DNA of 30,293 bases from CAZIKB01 sp964539665. GTDB lineage: Bacteria > Zhuqueibacterota > Zhuqueibacteria > Oceanimicrobiales > Oceanimicrobiaceae. Below the pieces are notes generated by a model. That model was given only the letters and a program-made list of their open reading frames with translations, did not search any database and had not been told where the DNA came from. Both the position numbers and the translations under genes were made by a program. Location: the NCBI GenBank assembly GCA_964539665.1, contig CAZIKB010000078.1:1-30293 (forward strand), given 5' to 3'. This document shows, in pieces, positions 1-7,980 of this stretch; the first letter of the stretch is position 1, and the number at the start of each line of letters is the position of its first letter.

Positions 1-152
1 AGTCGATCAACCGTTTTTTTAACTGCCTTTGCTTTTATTGTGGTAGTTTTAATTTGTTTATGCTCAAACAAAGATGTTGCCAAATTAGCCAGTAGAGCTT
101 TTCTATGGCTGGCAGTTCTACTTAATTTTTTAACAACTTTTCTGTGGCGCAT
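1..152 (-). CDS. rplQ: 50S ribosomal protein L17 (3'-truncated by window edge)
   Basis: L17 is a large-subunit protein near the polypeptide exit tunnel. Only the first 50 codons are present; the gene runs off the left edge. The visible protein begins MRHRKVVKKLSRTASHRKAL, which matches the L17 N-terminus (family MRH-K-x-x-K-L-x-R-x-x-x-HR-x-A-L), followed by the conserved segment leading to KAKAVKKTVDR. The ATG at 152-150 lies 13 bases after the rpoA stop, the standard end of the alpha operon. The C-terminal half and any operon terminator are outside the window, so length and integrity cannot be judged. Confidence 0.93.
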   Translation of the reverse strand, partial: MRHRKVVKKLSRTASHRKALLANLATSLFEHKQIKTTTIKAKAVKKTVDR

Positions 153-165
153 TTTTCTTTATCCT

Positions 166-1155
166 TTACTGTTCGGTATCGCCTTTTAAAAATTTGGCAG
201 TATCCATTCCAAATGAAAGCCCTTTTTCTTCCAGGATTTTGGTTAATTCCTGTAAAGATTTTCTGCCAAAATTTCTAAATTTTAGCATGGCTGGTTCGTC
301 TCTTTTGACAAGATCGCCAATATATTTAATATTAGCTGCCATCAGGCAATTATATGAACGAACGGATAGCTCCAATTCATCCACGGGCATTTTTAAAAGC
401 TTGCGAATGTGTAATACTTCTTCGTCAACTTCAATTGGTTCTTCTTCTTCTGGTTCAATATCAAAATTTATAAAAAGCTGAATGTGGTCTTTTAATATTT
501 TAGCAGCATAAGTTAATGCATCATCAGGGGTAACACTCCCGTCTGTTTCAATTTCCATTATCAGTTTTTCATAATCAATTTTATGTCCCAGTCGAGTAGT
601 TTCTACATGATATGCGACATTTTTTATCGGTGTAAAAATTGCATCAATAGGAATAGCCCCAATAGGTTGGTCCGGTTGCTTATTTTCTTCAGAGGGTACA
701 TATCCATGACCTCTGGATATTTTGAATTCTATTTCAAACTCAGCTTTTTCATCAAGGGTCGCAATGTGTCTTTCAGGATTAAGGACTTCAAATTCGGTGG
801 TTCCATTCTGTATATCACCGGCTTTAAATTCTCTTGGACCTTTTAATTGTACCACCACTTTATCAGGACGTTTATTTATTAATTTAAATCGAACTTCTTT
901 TAAATTAAGAATTACTTCTGAGAGATCCTCAACGACTCCCTGAATGGTTGAAAATTCATGTAACACTCCATCTACCCGAATCATTGTTATTGCCGCTCCA
1001 GGTAATGAAGATAATAACACTCTTCTTAACGCATTCCCAATTGTGACACCAAACCCTCTTTCTAATGGCTGCACTATAAAGTTACCACGTGTATTTGTAT
1101 ATGTGGCTTCATCTAATTCAATGCCATCGGGCATTTGCAAATTAGGCCAATTCAT
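166..1155 (-). CDS. rpoA: DNA-directed RNA polymerase subunit alpha
   Basis: The alpha subunit dimerises to scaffold RNA polymerase assembly and contacts promoter UP elements and activators. The 329-aa product has the usual length. The N-terminal domain carries the dimerisation motif GNALRRVLLSSLPGAAI near residues 41-56. An acidic linker (EEEEPIEVDEE, about 236-247) leads to a complete C-terminal domain with the ELSVRSYNCL helix; R266 corresponds to the DNA-binding Arg265 of E. coli, and the NFGRKSLQEL segment is intact. The ATG is preceded by GGAG about 10 bases upstream. It lies between rpsD and rplQ, as in the standard alpha operon. Confidence 0.98.
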   Translation of the reverse strand: MNWPNLQMPDGIELDEATYTNTRGNFIVQPLERGFGVTIGNALRRVLLSSLPGAAITMIRVDGVLHEFSTIQGVVEDLSEVILNLKEVRFKLINKRPDKVVVQLKGPREFKAGDIQNGTTEFEVLNPERHIATLDEKAEFEIEFKISRGHGYVPSEENKQPDQPIGAIPIDAIFTPIKNVAYHVETTRLGHKIDYEKLIMEIETDGSVTPDDALTYAAKILKDHIQLFINFDIEPEEEEPIEVDEEVLHIRKLLKMPVDELELSVRSYNCLMAANIKYIGDLVKRDEPAMLKFRNFGRKSLQELTKILEEKGLSFGMDTAKFLKGDTEQ

Positions 1156-1188
1156 AATTTTTTTTCTCCGAATTGTTCTTAATAATTT

Positions 1189-1818
1189 CTATTTTGAATA
1201 TAATTCAACAATTAATGATTCATTCGCTTCCAAAGGAATGTCAACTCTGGCTGGAATAGTCACTATTGAGCCTTTCATACCAGCTTTATCTAAATCAAGC
1301 CAGGACATCAATCTTCCTTCGCGCATTCTCCTCATTGAAGCGTGAATCGTTTCAAGCTTTTTACTCTTCTCTTTTACTTTAACAATATCGCCAGCATTTA
1401 ATACAAACGATGCGATGTTAACCATTCTGTCATTCACTAAAAAATGCCGGTGAAGTATAAGTTGACGTGCACTTTTACGAGATTGTGCAAATCCTAAACG
1501 ATACACAATATTGTCTAAACGACGTTCCAGTAATTGTAATAGAATTTCACTGGTTATACCTTTTTGACGCTCAGCTTTGGTAAAGAAACTGTGAAATTGA
1601 CTTTCCAACAATCCATAAATTCTGCGAACCTTTTGTTTCTCACGCAATTGCATTCCATATTCAGATTGCTTAAAGCGTCTTCTGGTGCCGTGTTGTCCAG
1701 GAGGATAGCCTTTTTTTTCAACCGCGCATTTTGGTGAGGTACATTTTATCCCTTTTAAGAATAATTTCTGCTCTTCTCTTCTGCATAATTTACATGCAGG
1801 GCCAACATATCTTGCCAT
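1189..1818 (-). CDS. rpsD: 30S ribosomal protein S4, zinc-binding form
   Basis: S4 is a primary 16S rRNA binder that nucleates assembly of the 30S body; in E. coli it also represses the alpha operon. The 209-aa product starts MARYVGPACKLCRREEQKLF. Four cysteines (C9, C12, C26, C31) form the zinc site of the C+ type of S4, followed by the KKGYPPGQHG segment. The S4 RNA-binding domain follows from about residue 95 (LERRLDNIVYRLGFAQSRKS). A strong GGAGG precedes the ATG by 12 bases. It lies 29 bases after rpsK and 33 bases before rpoA. Confidence 0.98.
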   Translation of the reverse strand: MARYVGPACKLCRREEQKLFLKGIKCTSPKCAVEKKGYPPGQHGTRRRFKQSEYGMQLREKQKVRRIYGLLESQFHSFFTKAERQKGITSEILLQLLERRLDNIVYRLGFAQSRKSARQLILHRHFLVNDRMVNIASFVLNAGDIVKVKEKSKKLETIHASMRRMREGRLMSWLDLDKAGMKGSIVTIPARVDIPLEANESLIVELYSK

Positions 1819-1847
1819 AGATTTATAAATCCTCCAATTTATTTAAT

Positions 1848-2237
1848 TTAAACTCGTCTTCTCTTAGGTGGCCGACAGCCATTATGTGGAATCGGAGTAA
1901 CATCTTTAATAGCGGTTATTTCTAATCCAGCAGCTTGCAAAGCTCTAACAGCAGATTCCCTGCCCGCTCCTGGTCCTTTTATCAACACCTCTACTCTTTG
2001 AAGCCCTAATTCCATCGCTTCTTTTGCAGCCGACTCCGCCGATAATTGTGCCGCAAAAGGCGTACTTTTTCTTGAACCCTTAAACCCAATTTTGCCTGCC
2101 GCAGCCCACGTTATCACATTTCCATATTGATCAGTCAATGTAACGATTGTATTGTTAAACGTAGCTTTTATGTGTGCTACACCATTTGCTTCAACTTTTT
2201 CTTTCTTTTTAGTCCTCTGCTTCCTGGGTGCTGCCAT
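1848..2237 (-). CDS. rpsK: 30S ribosomal protein S11
   Basis: S11 sits on the 30S platform next to the E site and helps position the Shine-Dalgarno helix. The 129-aa product has the family core GVAHIKATFNNTIVTLTDQ near residues 19-37 and the conserved basic C-terminus PHNGCRPPKRRRV. A leading lysine-rich stretch (RKQRTKKKEK) is usual for the family. The ATG has AAAGGAAG about 6 bases upstream. It sits between rpsM and rpsD, the canonical order. Confidence 0.98.
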   Translation of the reverse strand: MAAPRKQRTKKKEKVEANGVAHIKATFNNTIVTLTDQYGNVITWAAAGKIGFKGSRKSTPFAAQLSAESAAKEAMELGLQRVEVLIKGPGAGRESAVRALQAAGLEITAIKDVTPIPHNGCRPPKRRRV

Positions 2238-2287
2238 GTTTTACTTCCTTTAATAATTTCGATAATGATTACTATTAAATACCCGTA

Positions 2288-2653
2288 CTATTTACGACCG
2301 CCAACCGCTGCTCTTCTTCCCCTGCGAGTACGCGAATTCGTATGTGTACGTTGCCCTCTCACAGGTAATCCTCGACGGTGTCGTAGTCCTCTATAACACC
2401 CAATGTCCATTAATCTTTTTATGTTCATGGTTGTTTCAGTTCTAAGGGCGCCTTCTACCTTATAATCTTTTGTAATTAAATTTCTTATTTTTGCAACATC
2501 ATCGCTTGCTAAATCTTTTACCCGTATATCTGGATCTACACCAGTCTCCTTAAGAATTTTTTGTGAACTCGCAAGACCAAGTCCATATATATACGTTAAT
2601 CCAATTTCAACACGCTTATCTTTGGGTAAATCAACTCCAGCTATTCGAGCCAA
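2288..2653 (-). CDS. rpsM: 30S ribosomal protein S13 (TTG start)
   Basis: S13 is in the head of the small subunit and bridges to the large subunit and P-site tRNA. The 121-aa product starts MARIAGVDLPKDKRVEIGLT and ends with the basic tail RTRRGRRAAVGGRK, typical of the family. The start codon is TTG at 2653-2651, preceded by GGAGG at a 6-base spacing. No ATG nearby preserves the conserved ARIAGVDLP start, so TTG is well supported. The 40-base gap to rpmJ is too short for the E. coli-type alpha-operon pseudoknot that S4 binds. Confidence 0.97.
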   Translation of the reverse strand: MARIAGVDLPKDKRVEIGLTYIYGLGLASSQKILKETGVDPDIRVKDLASDDVAKIRNLITKDYKVEGALRTETTMNIKRLMDIGCYRGLRHRRGLPVRGQRTHTNSRTRRGRRAAVGGRK

Positions 2654-2693
2654 AACAAACCTCCACTTATTTCACAGCTTAATATTATTTAAC

Positions 2694-2807
2694 TTAACCT
2701 TGTCGTTGTTTATGTCTTGGATTTTTGCAAATAATATATAGCCGCCCTTTTCTTCGAATAATCTTACAATTATCACAAATTTTCTTTAACGATGATCTAA
2801 CTTTCAT
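2694..2807 (-). CDS. rpmJ: 50S ribosomal protein L36, zinc-binding form
   Basis: L36 is a tiny zinc-ribbon protein that stabilises domain VI of 23S rRNA. Reading the minus strand from the ATG at 2807 gives 37 aa, beginning MKVRSSLKKICDNCKIIRRK and ending NPRHKQRQG. The metal ligands C11, C14, C27 and H32 are all present, so this is the C+ form. AAGGTG lies 6-7 bases before the ATG. The gene sits between infA and rpsM, its classical position at the end of the spc region. Its length matches the usual 37-38 aa. Confidence 0.97.
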   Translation of the reverse strand: MKVRSSLKKICDNCKIIRRKGRLYIICKNPRHKQRQG

Positions 2808-2816
2808 TTCAACACC

Positions 2817-3035
2817 TTATTTATACCTGTAAACAATTCTTCCTCTGCTTAAATCATAAGGTGAAAGCTCAAGTGTGACTTTATCTCCAGGTAATATTTT
2901 AATAAAATGCATCCTCATTTTGCCAGAAATATGAGCTAAAACTTTATGACCATTTTCTAATTCCACTCTGAAAGTTGCATTGGGTAGTGTTTCAACTATG
3001 GTTCCATCAACTTTAATTGGTTCTTCTTTTGCCAT
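2817..3035 (-). CDS. infA: Translation initiation factor IF-1
   Basis: IF-1 binds the A site of the 30S subunit during initiation and supports IF-2 and IF-3. The 72-aa product is a single S1/OB-fold domain, with the family landmarks VDGTIVETLPNATFRVEL, GHKVLAHISGKMRMHFIKIL and GDKVTLELSPYDLSRGRIVY. Length is exactly typical. It starts only 6 bases after the map stop with a weak Shine-Dalgarno, which suggests translational coupling to map. The map-infA-rpmJ order is common in many phyla. Confidence 0.98.
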   Translation of the reverse strand: MAKEEPIKVDGTIVETLPNATFRVELENGHKVLAHISGKMRMHFIKILPGDKVTLELSPYDLSRGRIVYRYK

Positions 3036-3041
3036 GGATAT

Positions 3042-3791
3042 CTAAATGTTTAAAGTTAGTATATCAGGCTCAGCATTAGTTACTACAATTGTATGCTCGA
3101 AATGAGCTGATGGTTGGCCATCTGCTGTAATAACTGTCCAATTGTCTGAGGCTGTCTCGACTTTATATCCACCAAGATTGACCATGGGTTCTATTGCTAA
3201 AACCATTCCCGGCCGTAGTCTTGGTCCTGAATTTGGCTTACCATAATTAGGAACCTGTGGGTCTTCATGGAGTTTTCTGCCAATGCCATGTCCAACCAAA
3301 TCTCTTACTACAGAAAAATTTGCACTTTCGACAATTGTCTGAACTTTATATGAAATGTCAGACAATCGATTTCCTGCTATGGCTTGCTTTACGCCTTCAT
3401 TTAAAGATTCTAAAGTTACCGCCATTAAACGTTTTTTCTCATTAGAAACTTCACCTACTGTATAAGTTTTAGCGCCGTCTCCAAAATAACCTTCCAGTTC
3501 AACACCAATATCAATGCTGACAATTTCTCCTTCTTTCAAAATTCTATTATCGGGAATACCGTGAACTACTTCATTTTCCACTGATATACACGCACTCGCT
3601 GGAAATCCATTATATCCTTTAAATGCAGGCTTTGCATTCTTTGATTTAATATACTTTTCTATTTCTTTATCTATTTTTATGGTTGTTACACCTGGTTTTA
3701 TTAATTGCCCAACTACTTTAAACGTCTCGATTACAATTTGACAACTGTTTCGAATAAGTTCTATTTCTGGTGTACTTCGAATATGTATCAT
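3042..3791 (-). CDS. map: Methionine aminopeptidase, type I
   Basis: This dinuclear metalloenzyme removes the initiator methionine from nascent proteins at the ribosome. The 249-aa product has the pita-bread fold motifs of type I enzymes: substrate His H77 in VVHGIP, metal ligands D94 (SIDIGV) and D105 (GDGAKTY), H168 (GHGIG), E201 (AIEPM) and E232 (FEHTIVV). All catalytic residues are present. There is no N-terminal zinc-finger extension, so it is the short bacterial class. It directly follows secY (24-base gap), whereas many bacteria have adk between the two. The Shine-Dalgarno is weak. Confidence 0.97.
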   Translation of the reverse strand: MIHIRSTPEIELIRNSCQIVIETFKVVGQLIKPGVTTIKIDKEIEKYIKSKNAKPAFKGYNGFPASACISVENEVVHGIPDNRILKEGEIVSIDIGVELEGYFGDGAKTYTVGEVSNEKKRLMAVTLESLNEGVKQAIAGNRLSDISYKVQTIVESANFSVVRDLVGHGIGRKLHEDPQVPNYGKPNSGPRLRPGMVLAIEPMVNLGGYKVETASDNWTVITADGQPSAHFEHTIVVTNAEPDILTLNI

Positions 3792-3815
3792 TCAATTAAT
3801 ACTTCAAATAATCAT

Positions 3816-5153
3816 TTAAAATCTTCGCCGGCCTTTTATCTTTCCACTCCCTTTCATAAAGCCATCATAATGCCGCATCAGTAAGTGAGATTCCAATTGT
3901 TGAAGTGTGTCCAAAGCCACCCCGACAATAATCAGCAGGGATGTGCCTCCAAAAAATGAGGCAATATTAAAAGAGACATTCATGAATTTAGAAATTAAAC
4001 TTGGGAACACAGCGATTACAGCTAAACAAATAGAACCGGGGAGTGTAATACGTGTCAATATATTATCTATATATTCTGCTGTTTTTTTCCCAGGTCTTAC
4101 TCCAGGAATAAATCCTCCATATTTTTTCATATTATCAGCTACATCAACTGGATTAAATGCAATGGCAGTATAAAAATAAGTAAAGAATACAATCAAAATT
4201 CCATAAATGATTAAATAAACCATCGATTGAAAATCAAAATACCTTGCTATCGTATTCATGAATTCGCTATCGGGGAAAAATGTCAATACGGTTTGCGGTA
4301 CAAACATAATTGATTGAGCAAAAATAATAGGCATTACTCCAGCAGTATTAACTCTTAATGGAATATGTGTACTTTGCCCGCCATATACTTTTCTGCCAAT
4401 AACACGCTTTGCGTATTGAACAGGGATTTTTCGTGTTCCCTGAGTCAAGGCAACGACTGCTGCAATTGTCAGGAGCATAAGACCGATTAAAAATACTTCA
4501 ACCAGTAAAAGTCTGTTTCCACTTTGAAATTGTTGAATCTCATCTATTACTGCATTTGGGAATACAGCTATTATTCCAATGAAAATAATTAATGAAATAC
4601 CATTACCGATTCCACGTTCTGTTATTTGTTCGCCCAGCCACATGACTAAAACAGTGCCTGCTGCAAGTGTGATCATTGTTAAAACTTTGAAACCCAAACC
4701 CGGATCGGGAACCACAGCCATATTCGCATTAGTACGTATACTTTCCAAAAAAACACTCACACCGTATGCCTGCATACTGGCTATTAAAACAGTACCATAG
4801 CGCGTGTATTGCGTAATCTTTTTTCGACCTTCTTCTCCTTCTTTTTGCAGTTTTTGGAAATACGGTACAACAGCTCCCAAAAGCTGAATTATAATTGAAG
4901 CAGATATGTAAGGCATTATGCCTAAGGCAAATAAAGTCGCTCTTTTAAATGCACCACCAGCAAATAAATCATATAAGCCTAATAGACCACGGCCGGCGCT
5001 CCCTTCATTAAAAAATGCAATTAACGCTTCACTATTAACGCCAGGAATTGGGATATGGCCACCTATTCGATAAACCACAAGAATTAATAATGTAAATATT
5101 ATCCTCTGCTTTAATTCCGGAATCTTAAATATACTTTGAAAACCTTTAATCAT
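3816..5153 (-). CDS. secY: Protein translocase subunit SecY
   Basis: SecY is the channel subunit of the Sec translocon in the inner membrane. The 445-aa protein shows the usual alternation of hydrophobic helices consistent with ten membrane spans. Landmarks are RIGGHIPIPGV at the first loop, MPYISASIIIQLL in the plug/TM2 region, GERGIGNGISLIIF-like sequence (here ITERGIGNGISLIIF) and the cytosolic loop VYGGQSTHIPLRVNTAGVMP. The ATG overlaps the rplO stop by four bases (ATGA), so it should be translated by coupling. Its partner SecE is encoded near the other end of the window. Confidence 0.98.
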   Translation of the reverse strand: MIKGFQSIFKIPELKQRIIFTLLILVVYRIGGHIPIPGVNSEALIAFFNEGSAGRGLLGLYDLFAGGAFKRATLFALGIMPYISASIIIQLLGAVVPYFQKLQKEGEEGRKKITQYTRYGTVLIASMQAYGVSVFLESIRTNANMAVVPDPGLGFKVLTMITLAAGTVLVMWLGEQITERGIGNGISLIIFIGIIAVFPNAVIDEIQQFQSGNRLLLVEVFLIGLMLLTIAAVVALTQGTRKIPVQYAKRVIGRKVYGGQSTHIPLRVNTAGVMPIIFAQSIMFVPQTVLTFFPDSEFMNTIARYFDFQSMVYLIIYGILIVFFTYFYTAIAFNPVDVADNMKKYGGFIPGVRPGKKTAEYIDNILTRITLPGSICLAVIAVFPSLISKFMNVSFNIASFFGGTSLLIIVGVALDTLQQLESHLLMRHYDGFMKGSGKIKGRRRF

Positions 5154-5590
5154 AGAGTTTTTACCTTGCCGCCAATTTTTTCAATTTTTTCTTTCGCTGA
5201 GGCACTAAAAGCATGAGCAGTAATATCTACAGCCTTTTTCAACTCACCTTGACCTAAGATTTTTACAGAAACATTTTTTTTACTAATTAATCCAGATTCA
5301 AAAAGTATCTGGGGATTTATTTCTTTTGAATTGTTGAGCATATTCAATCTTTCTAAATTCACAACTTGAAATTCTTTTTTAAAAATATTTGTAAAACCTC
5401 GTTTAGGCAATCTTCTTTGCAATGGCATTTGACCACCTTCGAACCAGGGACGCTTTTTTGAACCTGCCCTGGATCGTTGCCCCTTGTGACCTCTGCACGC
5501 AGTACCGCCATGTCCTGAACCCTGTCCTCTACCAATTCTCTTTTTATTATGCCTGGAACCAGGAGCATATTTTAGAGTTCCTAAATCCAT
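5150..5590 (-). CDS. rplO: 50S ribosomal protein L15
   Basis: L15 is a late-assembling large-subunit protein with a long extension into 23S rRNA. The 146-aa product starts MDLGTLKYAPGSRHNKKRIG and contains the glycine- and arginine-rich family stretch GRGQGSGHGGTACRGHKGQR, then the globular domain. The ATG has GAGG five bases upstream. The stop overlaps the secY start (ATGA). The rpmD-rplO-secY order is canonical. Confidence 0.98.
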   Translation of the reverse strand: MDLGTLKYAPGSRHNKKRIGRGQGSGHGGTACRGHKGQRSRAGSKKRPWFEGGQMPLQRRLPKRGFTNIFKKEFQVVNLERLNMLNNSKEINPQILFESGLISKKNVSVKILGQGELKKAVDITAHAFSASAKEKIEKIGGKVKTL

Positions 5591-5612
5591 CCTTACCTCA
5601 CTTTTTCAGCTA

Positions 5613-5798
5613 TTATTCTTCAATATTAACAAGATGACAAACCTTATTTATCATGCCCCGAATTTGCGGTGTGTCATTGTGATTAACCGTGTGGTGTAAT
5701 CTTCGGAGGCCAAGCGCCTTAATGGTTCTTTTTTGCGAAAAATGCCGCCCAATGATACTTCTTACGAGCGTTATCTGTATTTGCTTTTTCTTTGCCAT
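5613..5798 (-). CDS. rpmD: 50S ribosomal protein L30
   Basis: L30 is a small 23S rRNA-binding protein on the subunit surface; it is absent from some lineages but present here. The 61-aa product has the family motif ITLVRSIIGRHFSQKRTIKA, followed by LGLRRLHHTVNHNDTPQIRG and MINKVCHLV. Length is typical for the short bacterial form. Its start lacks a strong Shine-Dalgarno and lies 19 bases after rpsE, so coupling is possible. Position between rpsE and rplO confirms the call. Confidence 0.97.
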   Translation of the reverse strand: MAKKKQIQITLVRSIIGRHFSQKRTIKALGLRRLHHTVNHNDTPQIRGMINKVCHLVNIEE

Positions 5799-5817
5799 GT
5801 TATTTCAAAATTAATAA

Positions 5818-6339
5818 TTAAACAGTTGTTTTATTAAATACTTCGGAAATCGTTAATCCACGTCTTCGCGCAATGACAGAAACGTCCATGAGTTTCATAA
5901 GTGCATTCATTGTAGCCTTTACTACATTATGCGGGTTTGCAGAACCCAATGATTTCGTTAAAATGTCCTGAATCCCAACAGATTCAACAATGGCTCGAAT
6001 AGCTCCGCCAGCAATGACGCCAGTTCCAGCTGAAGCTGGTTTTAGAAAAACTTTTCCCGCTCCATACTTACCCTGGATTGCATGCGGGATAGTTCCTTTT
6101 ATAAGAGGGACTCTTATCAAACTTTTCTTTGCATTTTCAGAACCTTTGGAAATAGCATTTGTGACTTCATTGGCTTTTCCCAATCCAACACCCACATGAC
6201 CATTCCCGTCTCCCACTACTACAATGGAATTGAAACTGAAACGACGCCCACCCTTGACCACCTTGGCAACACGATTTATATGTATAACTCTTTCGTTTAA
6301 ATCTAATTCACTTGGACTTATTTTTAGTATTTTTGCCAA
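5818..6339 (-). CDS. rpsE: 30S ribosomal protein S5 (TTG start)
   Basis: S5 lies at the mRNA entry side of the 30S subunit and affects decoding fidelity. The 173-aa product has the double-stranded-RNA-binding-like N-domain (ERVIHINRVAKVVKGGRRFS, VVVGDGNGHVGVGLGKANEV) and the C-domain (GTGVIAGGAIRAIVESVGI, SANPHNVVKATMNAL). The start is TTG at 6339-6337 with GGAG six bases upstream. No ATG lies between the Shine-Dalgarno and the conserved domain. Neighbours rplR and rpmD are in canonical order. Confidence 0.97.
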   Translation of the reverse strand: MAKILKISPSELDLNERVIHINRVAKVVKGGRRFSFNSIVVVGDGNGHVGVGLGKANEVTNAISKGSENAKKSLIRVPLIKGTIPHAIQGKYGAGKVFLKPASAGTGVIAGGAIRAIVESVGIQDILTKSLGSANPHNVVKATMNALMKLMDVSVIARRRGLTISEVFNKTTV

Positions 6340-6381
6340 ATCTCTCTCCGAGTAATTTCATTCAAACAAACACTTATTTAA

Positions 6382-6756
6382 TTAAAAGCTCAAGCCATTT
6401 TCGCGGGCACTTTCTGCAACTGCCCGGACTCGACCATGATATAAATAACCCCCTCTATCAAAAACTACTGTTTCGATTTTCAATTCATTTGCTTTCTGAG
6501 CTATGCCATTGCCAACTATTTTAGCAGCCTCAATTTTGTTTTTTGCTTTATTGAGATCCTTCTTTAAATCAGGAGAAAGTGTCGACAAGGCTGTCAAGGT
6601 ACGATTGCTTACATCATCAACCAGTTGAGTATAAATATTTTTTGCACTTCGAAAAACGACCAAACGAGGCCTGTCTGCCGTGCCATGAACTTTTTTTCTA
6701 ATGTGCATCTTTTTTTTAGTTCTTTTCAATATTTTAATTTTATTTTTATCCGCCAT
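6382..6756 (-). CDS. rplR: 50S ribosomal protein L18
   Basis: L18 binds 5S rRNA and links it to the central protuberance. The 124-aa product has a basic N-terminus (KNKIKILKRTKKKMHIRKKV), the family motif GTADRPRLVVFRSAKNIYTQ and the C-terminal VVFDRGGYLYHGRVRAVAES. The ATG has AGGA seven bases upstream. It is flanked by rplF (28-base gap) and rpsE (42-base gap). Confidence 0.98.
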   Translation of the reverse strand: MADKNKIKILKRTKKKMHIRKKVHGTADRPRLVVFRSAKNIYTQLVDDVSNRTLTALSTLSPDLKKDLNKAKNKIEAAKIVGNGIAQKANELKIETVVFDRGGYLYHGRVRAVAESARENGLSF

Positions 6757-6784
6757 TTTTTATTCCTGAAATGAAAGTATGATG

Positions 6785-7321
6785 CTATGCTGCAGTTTTG
6801 CCAGCTTTTCTCCGGACGTACTCATCAATGTATTTAATCCCTTTTCCTTTATACGGCTCTGGTGGTCTAAAAGAACGTATTTTCGCGGCTACTTTTCCAA
6901 CCAATTCTTTATCAATGCCACTTATGCTGATTTTGGTTGGATTAGCGACTGTTATGGTAATACCTTCAGGCGGCACCAATACAATTGAATGCGAAAAGCC
7001 CAACTGTAAAATTAATCTTTTATTTTTAAATTCACTTTTATATCCGACACCAACTATTTCCAGTTTTTTCTCAAATCCTTTACTCACGCCTTCCACCATA
7101 TTAGATACTAATGTCCGGTAAAGTCCATGAAGAGATCGGTGTGATTTACTATCGCTTGGACGTGAGACAATTAATTGATTTTCTTGAACTTTTACCTTAA
7201 TGTTCTCGGTGATTGTTATTTTTATATTGCCCTTGGGACCAGTAACTTCCACTTCATTTTTGTTGATTTTCACTTCAACTCCCTCAGGCAAATCAATAGG
7301 TTTTTTCCCGACACGTGACAC
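6785..7321 (-). CDS. rplF: 50S ribosomal protein L6 (GTG start)
   Basis: L6 sits near the sarcin-ricin loop and the L7/L12 stalk base, where elongation factors bind. The 178-aa product begins MSRVGKKPIDLPEGVEVKIN, contains two L6 repeats, and carries the family signature PEPYKGKGIKYIDEYVRRKA close to the C-terminus. The start is GTG at 7321-7319, with AGGAG six bases upstream. The next gene upstream is rpsH (23-base gap). Confidence 0.98.
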   Translation of the reverse strand: MSRVGKKPIDLPEGVEVKINKNEVEVTGPKGNIKITITENIKVKVQENQLIVSRPSDSKSHRSLHGLYRTLVSNMVEGVSKGFEKKLEIVGVGYKSEFKNKRLILQLGFSHSIVLVPPEGITITVANPTKISISGIDKELVGKVAAKIRSFRPPEPYKGKGIKYIDEYVRRKAGKTAA

Positions 7322-7344
7322 GTTAGACTCCTACTTAATAGATA

Positions 7345-7743
7345 TTACCAGATATAGCAAACAACTTCTCCGCCAACATTTAGTTTTTTCGCATCTCTAT
7401 CAGAAATTACACCTTTTGGTGTAGACAGTATGGCAACTCCAAAATTATTATACACTCTCGGAATTTCCTTACGATTTACATATTTTCGAAGTCCAGGTGT
7501 ACTAACTCGTTTTAGGCCATTTATTACACTATCACCATTTTCATCATATTTTAAGTAGATGCGAATTAGCCCATTTTTTTTGTCATCTATTAACAAGTAA
7601 TTTTTAATGTACCCGTATTCAGTTAATATTTTGGTTAACTGTTTCTTAAAATTTGAGGCGGGGATGTCAACTTTAATATGCCCGGCTCTTGTTGCATTTC
7701 GAATTCTAGTTAAAAAATCTGCAATTGGATCTGTCATACTCAT
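7345..7743 (-). CDS. rpsH: 30S ribosomal protein S8
   Basis: S8 is a primary 16S rRNA-binding protein of the central domain and, in E. coli, the spc operon repressor. I place the start at the ATG at 7743-7741, giving 132 aa beginning MSMTDPIADFLTRIRNATRA, the exact family N-terminus and length. An in-frame TTG at 7770 would add nine non-conserved residues and overlap the rpsN stop. An AAGGG sits about 10-11 bases before the chosen ATG. A second ATG two codons later (MTDP) is also possible. The C-terminal motif STPKGVISDRDAKKLNVGGE and final CYIW are typical. Confidence 0.95.
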   Translation of the reverse strand: MSMTDPIADFLTRIRNATRAGHIKVDIPASNFKKQLTKILTEYGYIKNYLLIDDKKNGLIRIYLKYDENGDSVINGLKRVSTPGLRKYVNRKEIPRVYNNFGVAILSTPKGVISDRDAKKLNVGGEVVCYIW

Positions 7744-7763
7744 TTGAAAAGCACCCTTTATTT

Positions 7764-7949
7764 TTACCAACTTGCCTTAGTTATGCCAGGTATTTTCCCA
7801 TCCAGGGCCAATTCACGAAAACAAATTCTGCACACTCCAAATTTCCGTAAATAGGCTCGCGGTCTTCCACAACGTAAACATCTATTATATTTTCGCACTC
7901 GAAATTTTGGTTCTCGCTTTTGTTTTGCTATCAATGACTTTTTTGCCAA
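7764..7949 (-). CDS. rpsN: 30S ribosomal protein S14, zinc-binding type (TTG start)
   Basis: S14 helps assemble the 30S head. This is the short 61-aa zinc form: it starts MAKKSLIAKQKREPKFRVRK and has the ligand pairs C24/C27 (CLRC) and C40/C43 (CRIC), ending PGITKASW. The start codon is TTG at 7949-7947, with GAGG seven bases upstream. The longer (about 100-aa) zinc-free paralogue is not in this window. The rplE-rpsN-rpsH order is canonical. Confidence 0.97.
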   Translation of the reverse strand: MAKKSLIAKQKREPKFRVRKYNRCLRCGRPRAYLRKFGVCRICFRELALDGKIPGITKASW

Positions 7950-7980
7950 AACTTGACCTCTTGTTTAGGTTTTCCTTTAA

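Noticed and set aside
5359..5568. Second minus-strand frame inside rplO
   Set aside because: It overlaps the well-conserved L15 gene in another frame and resembles no family.
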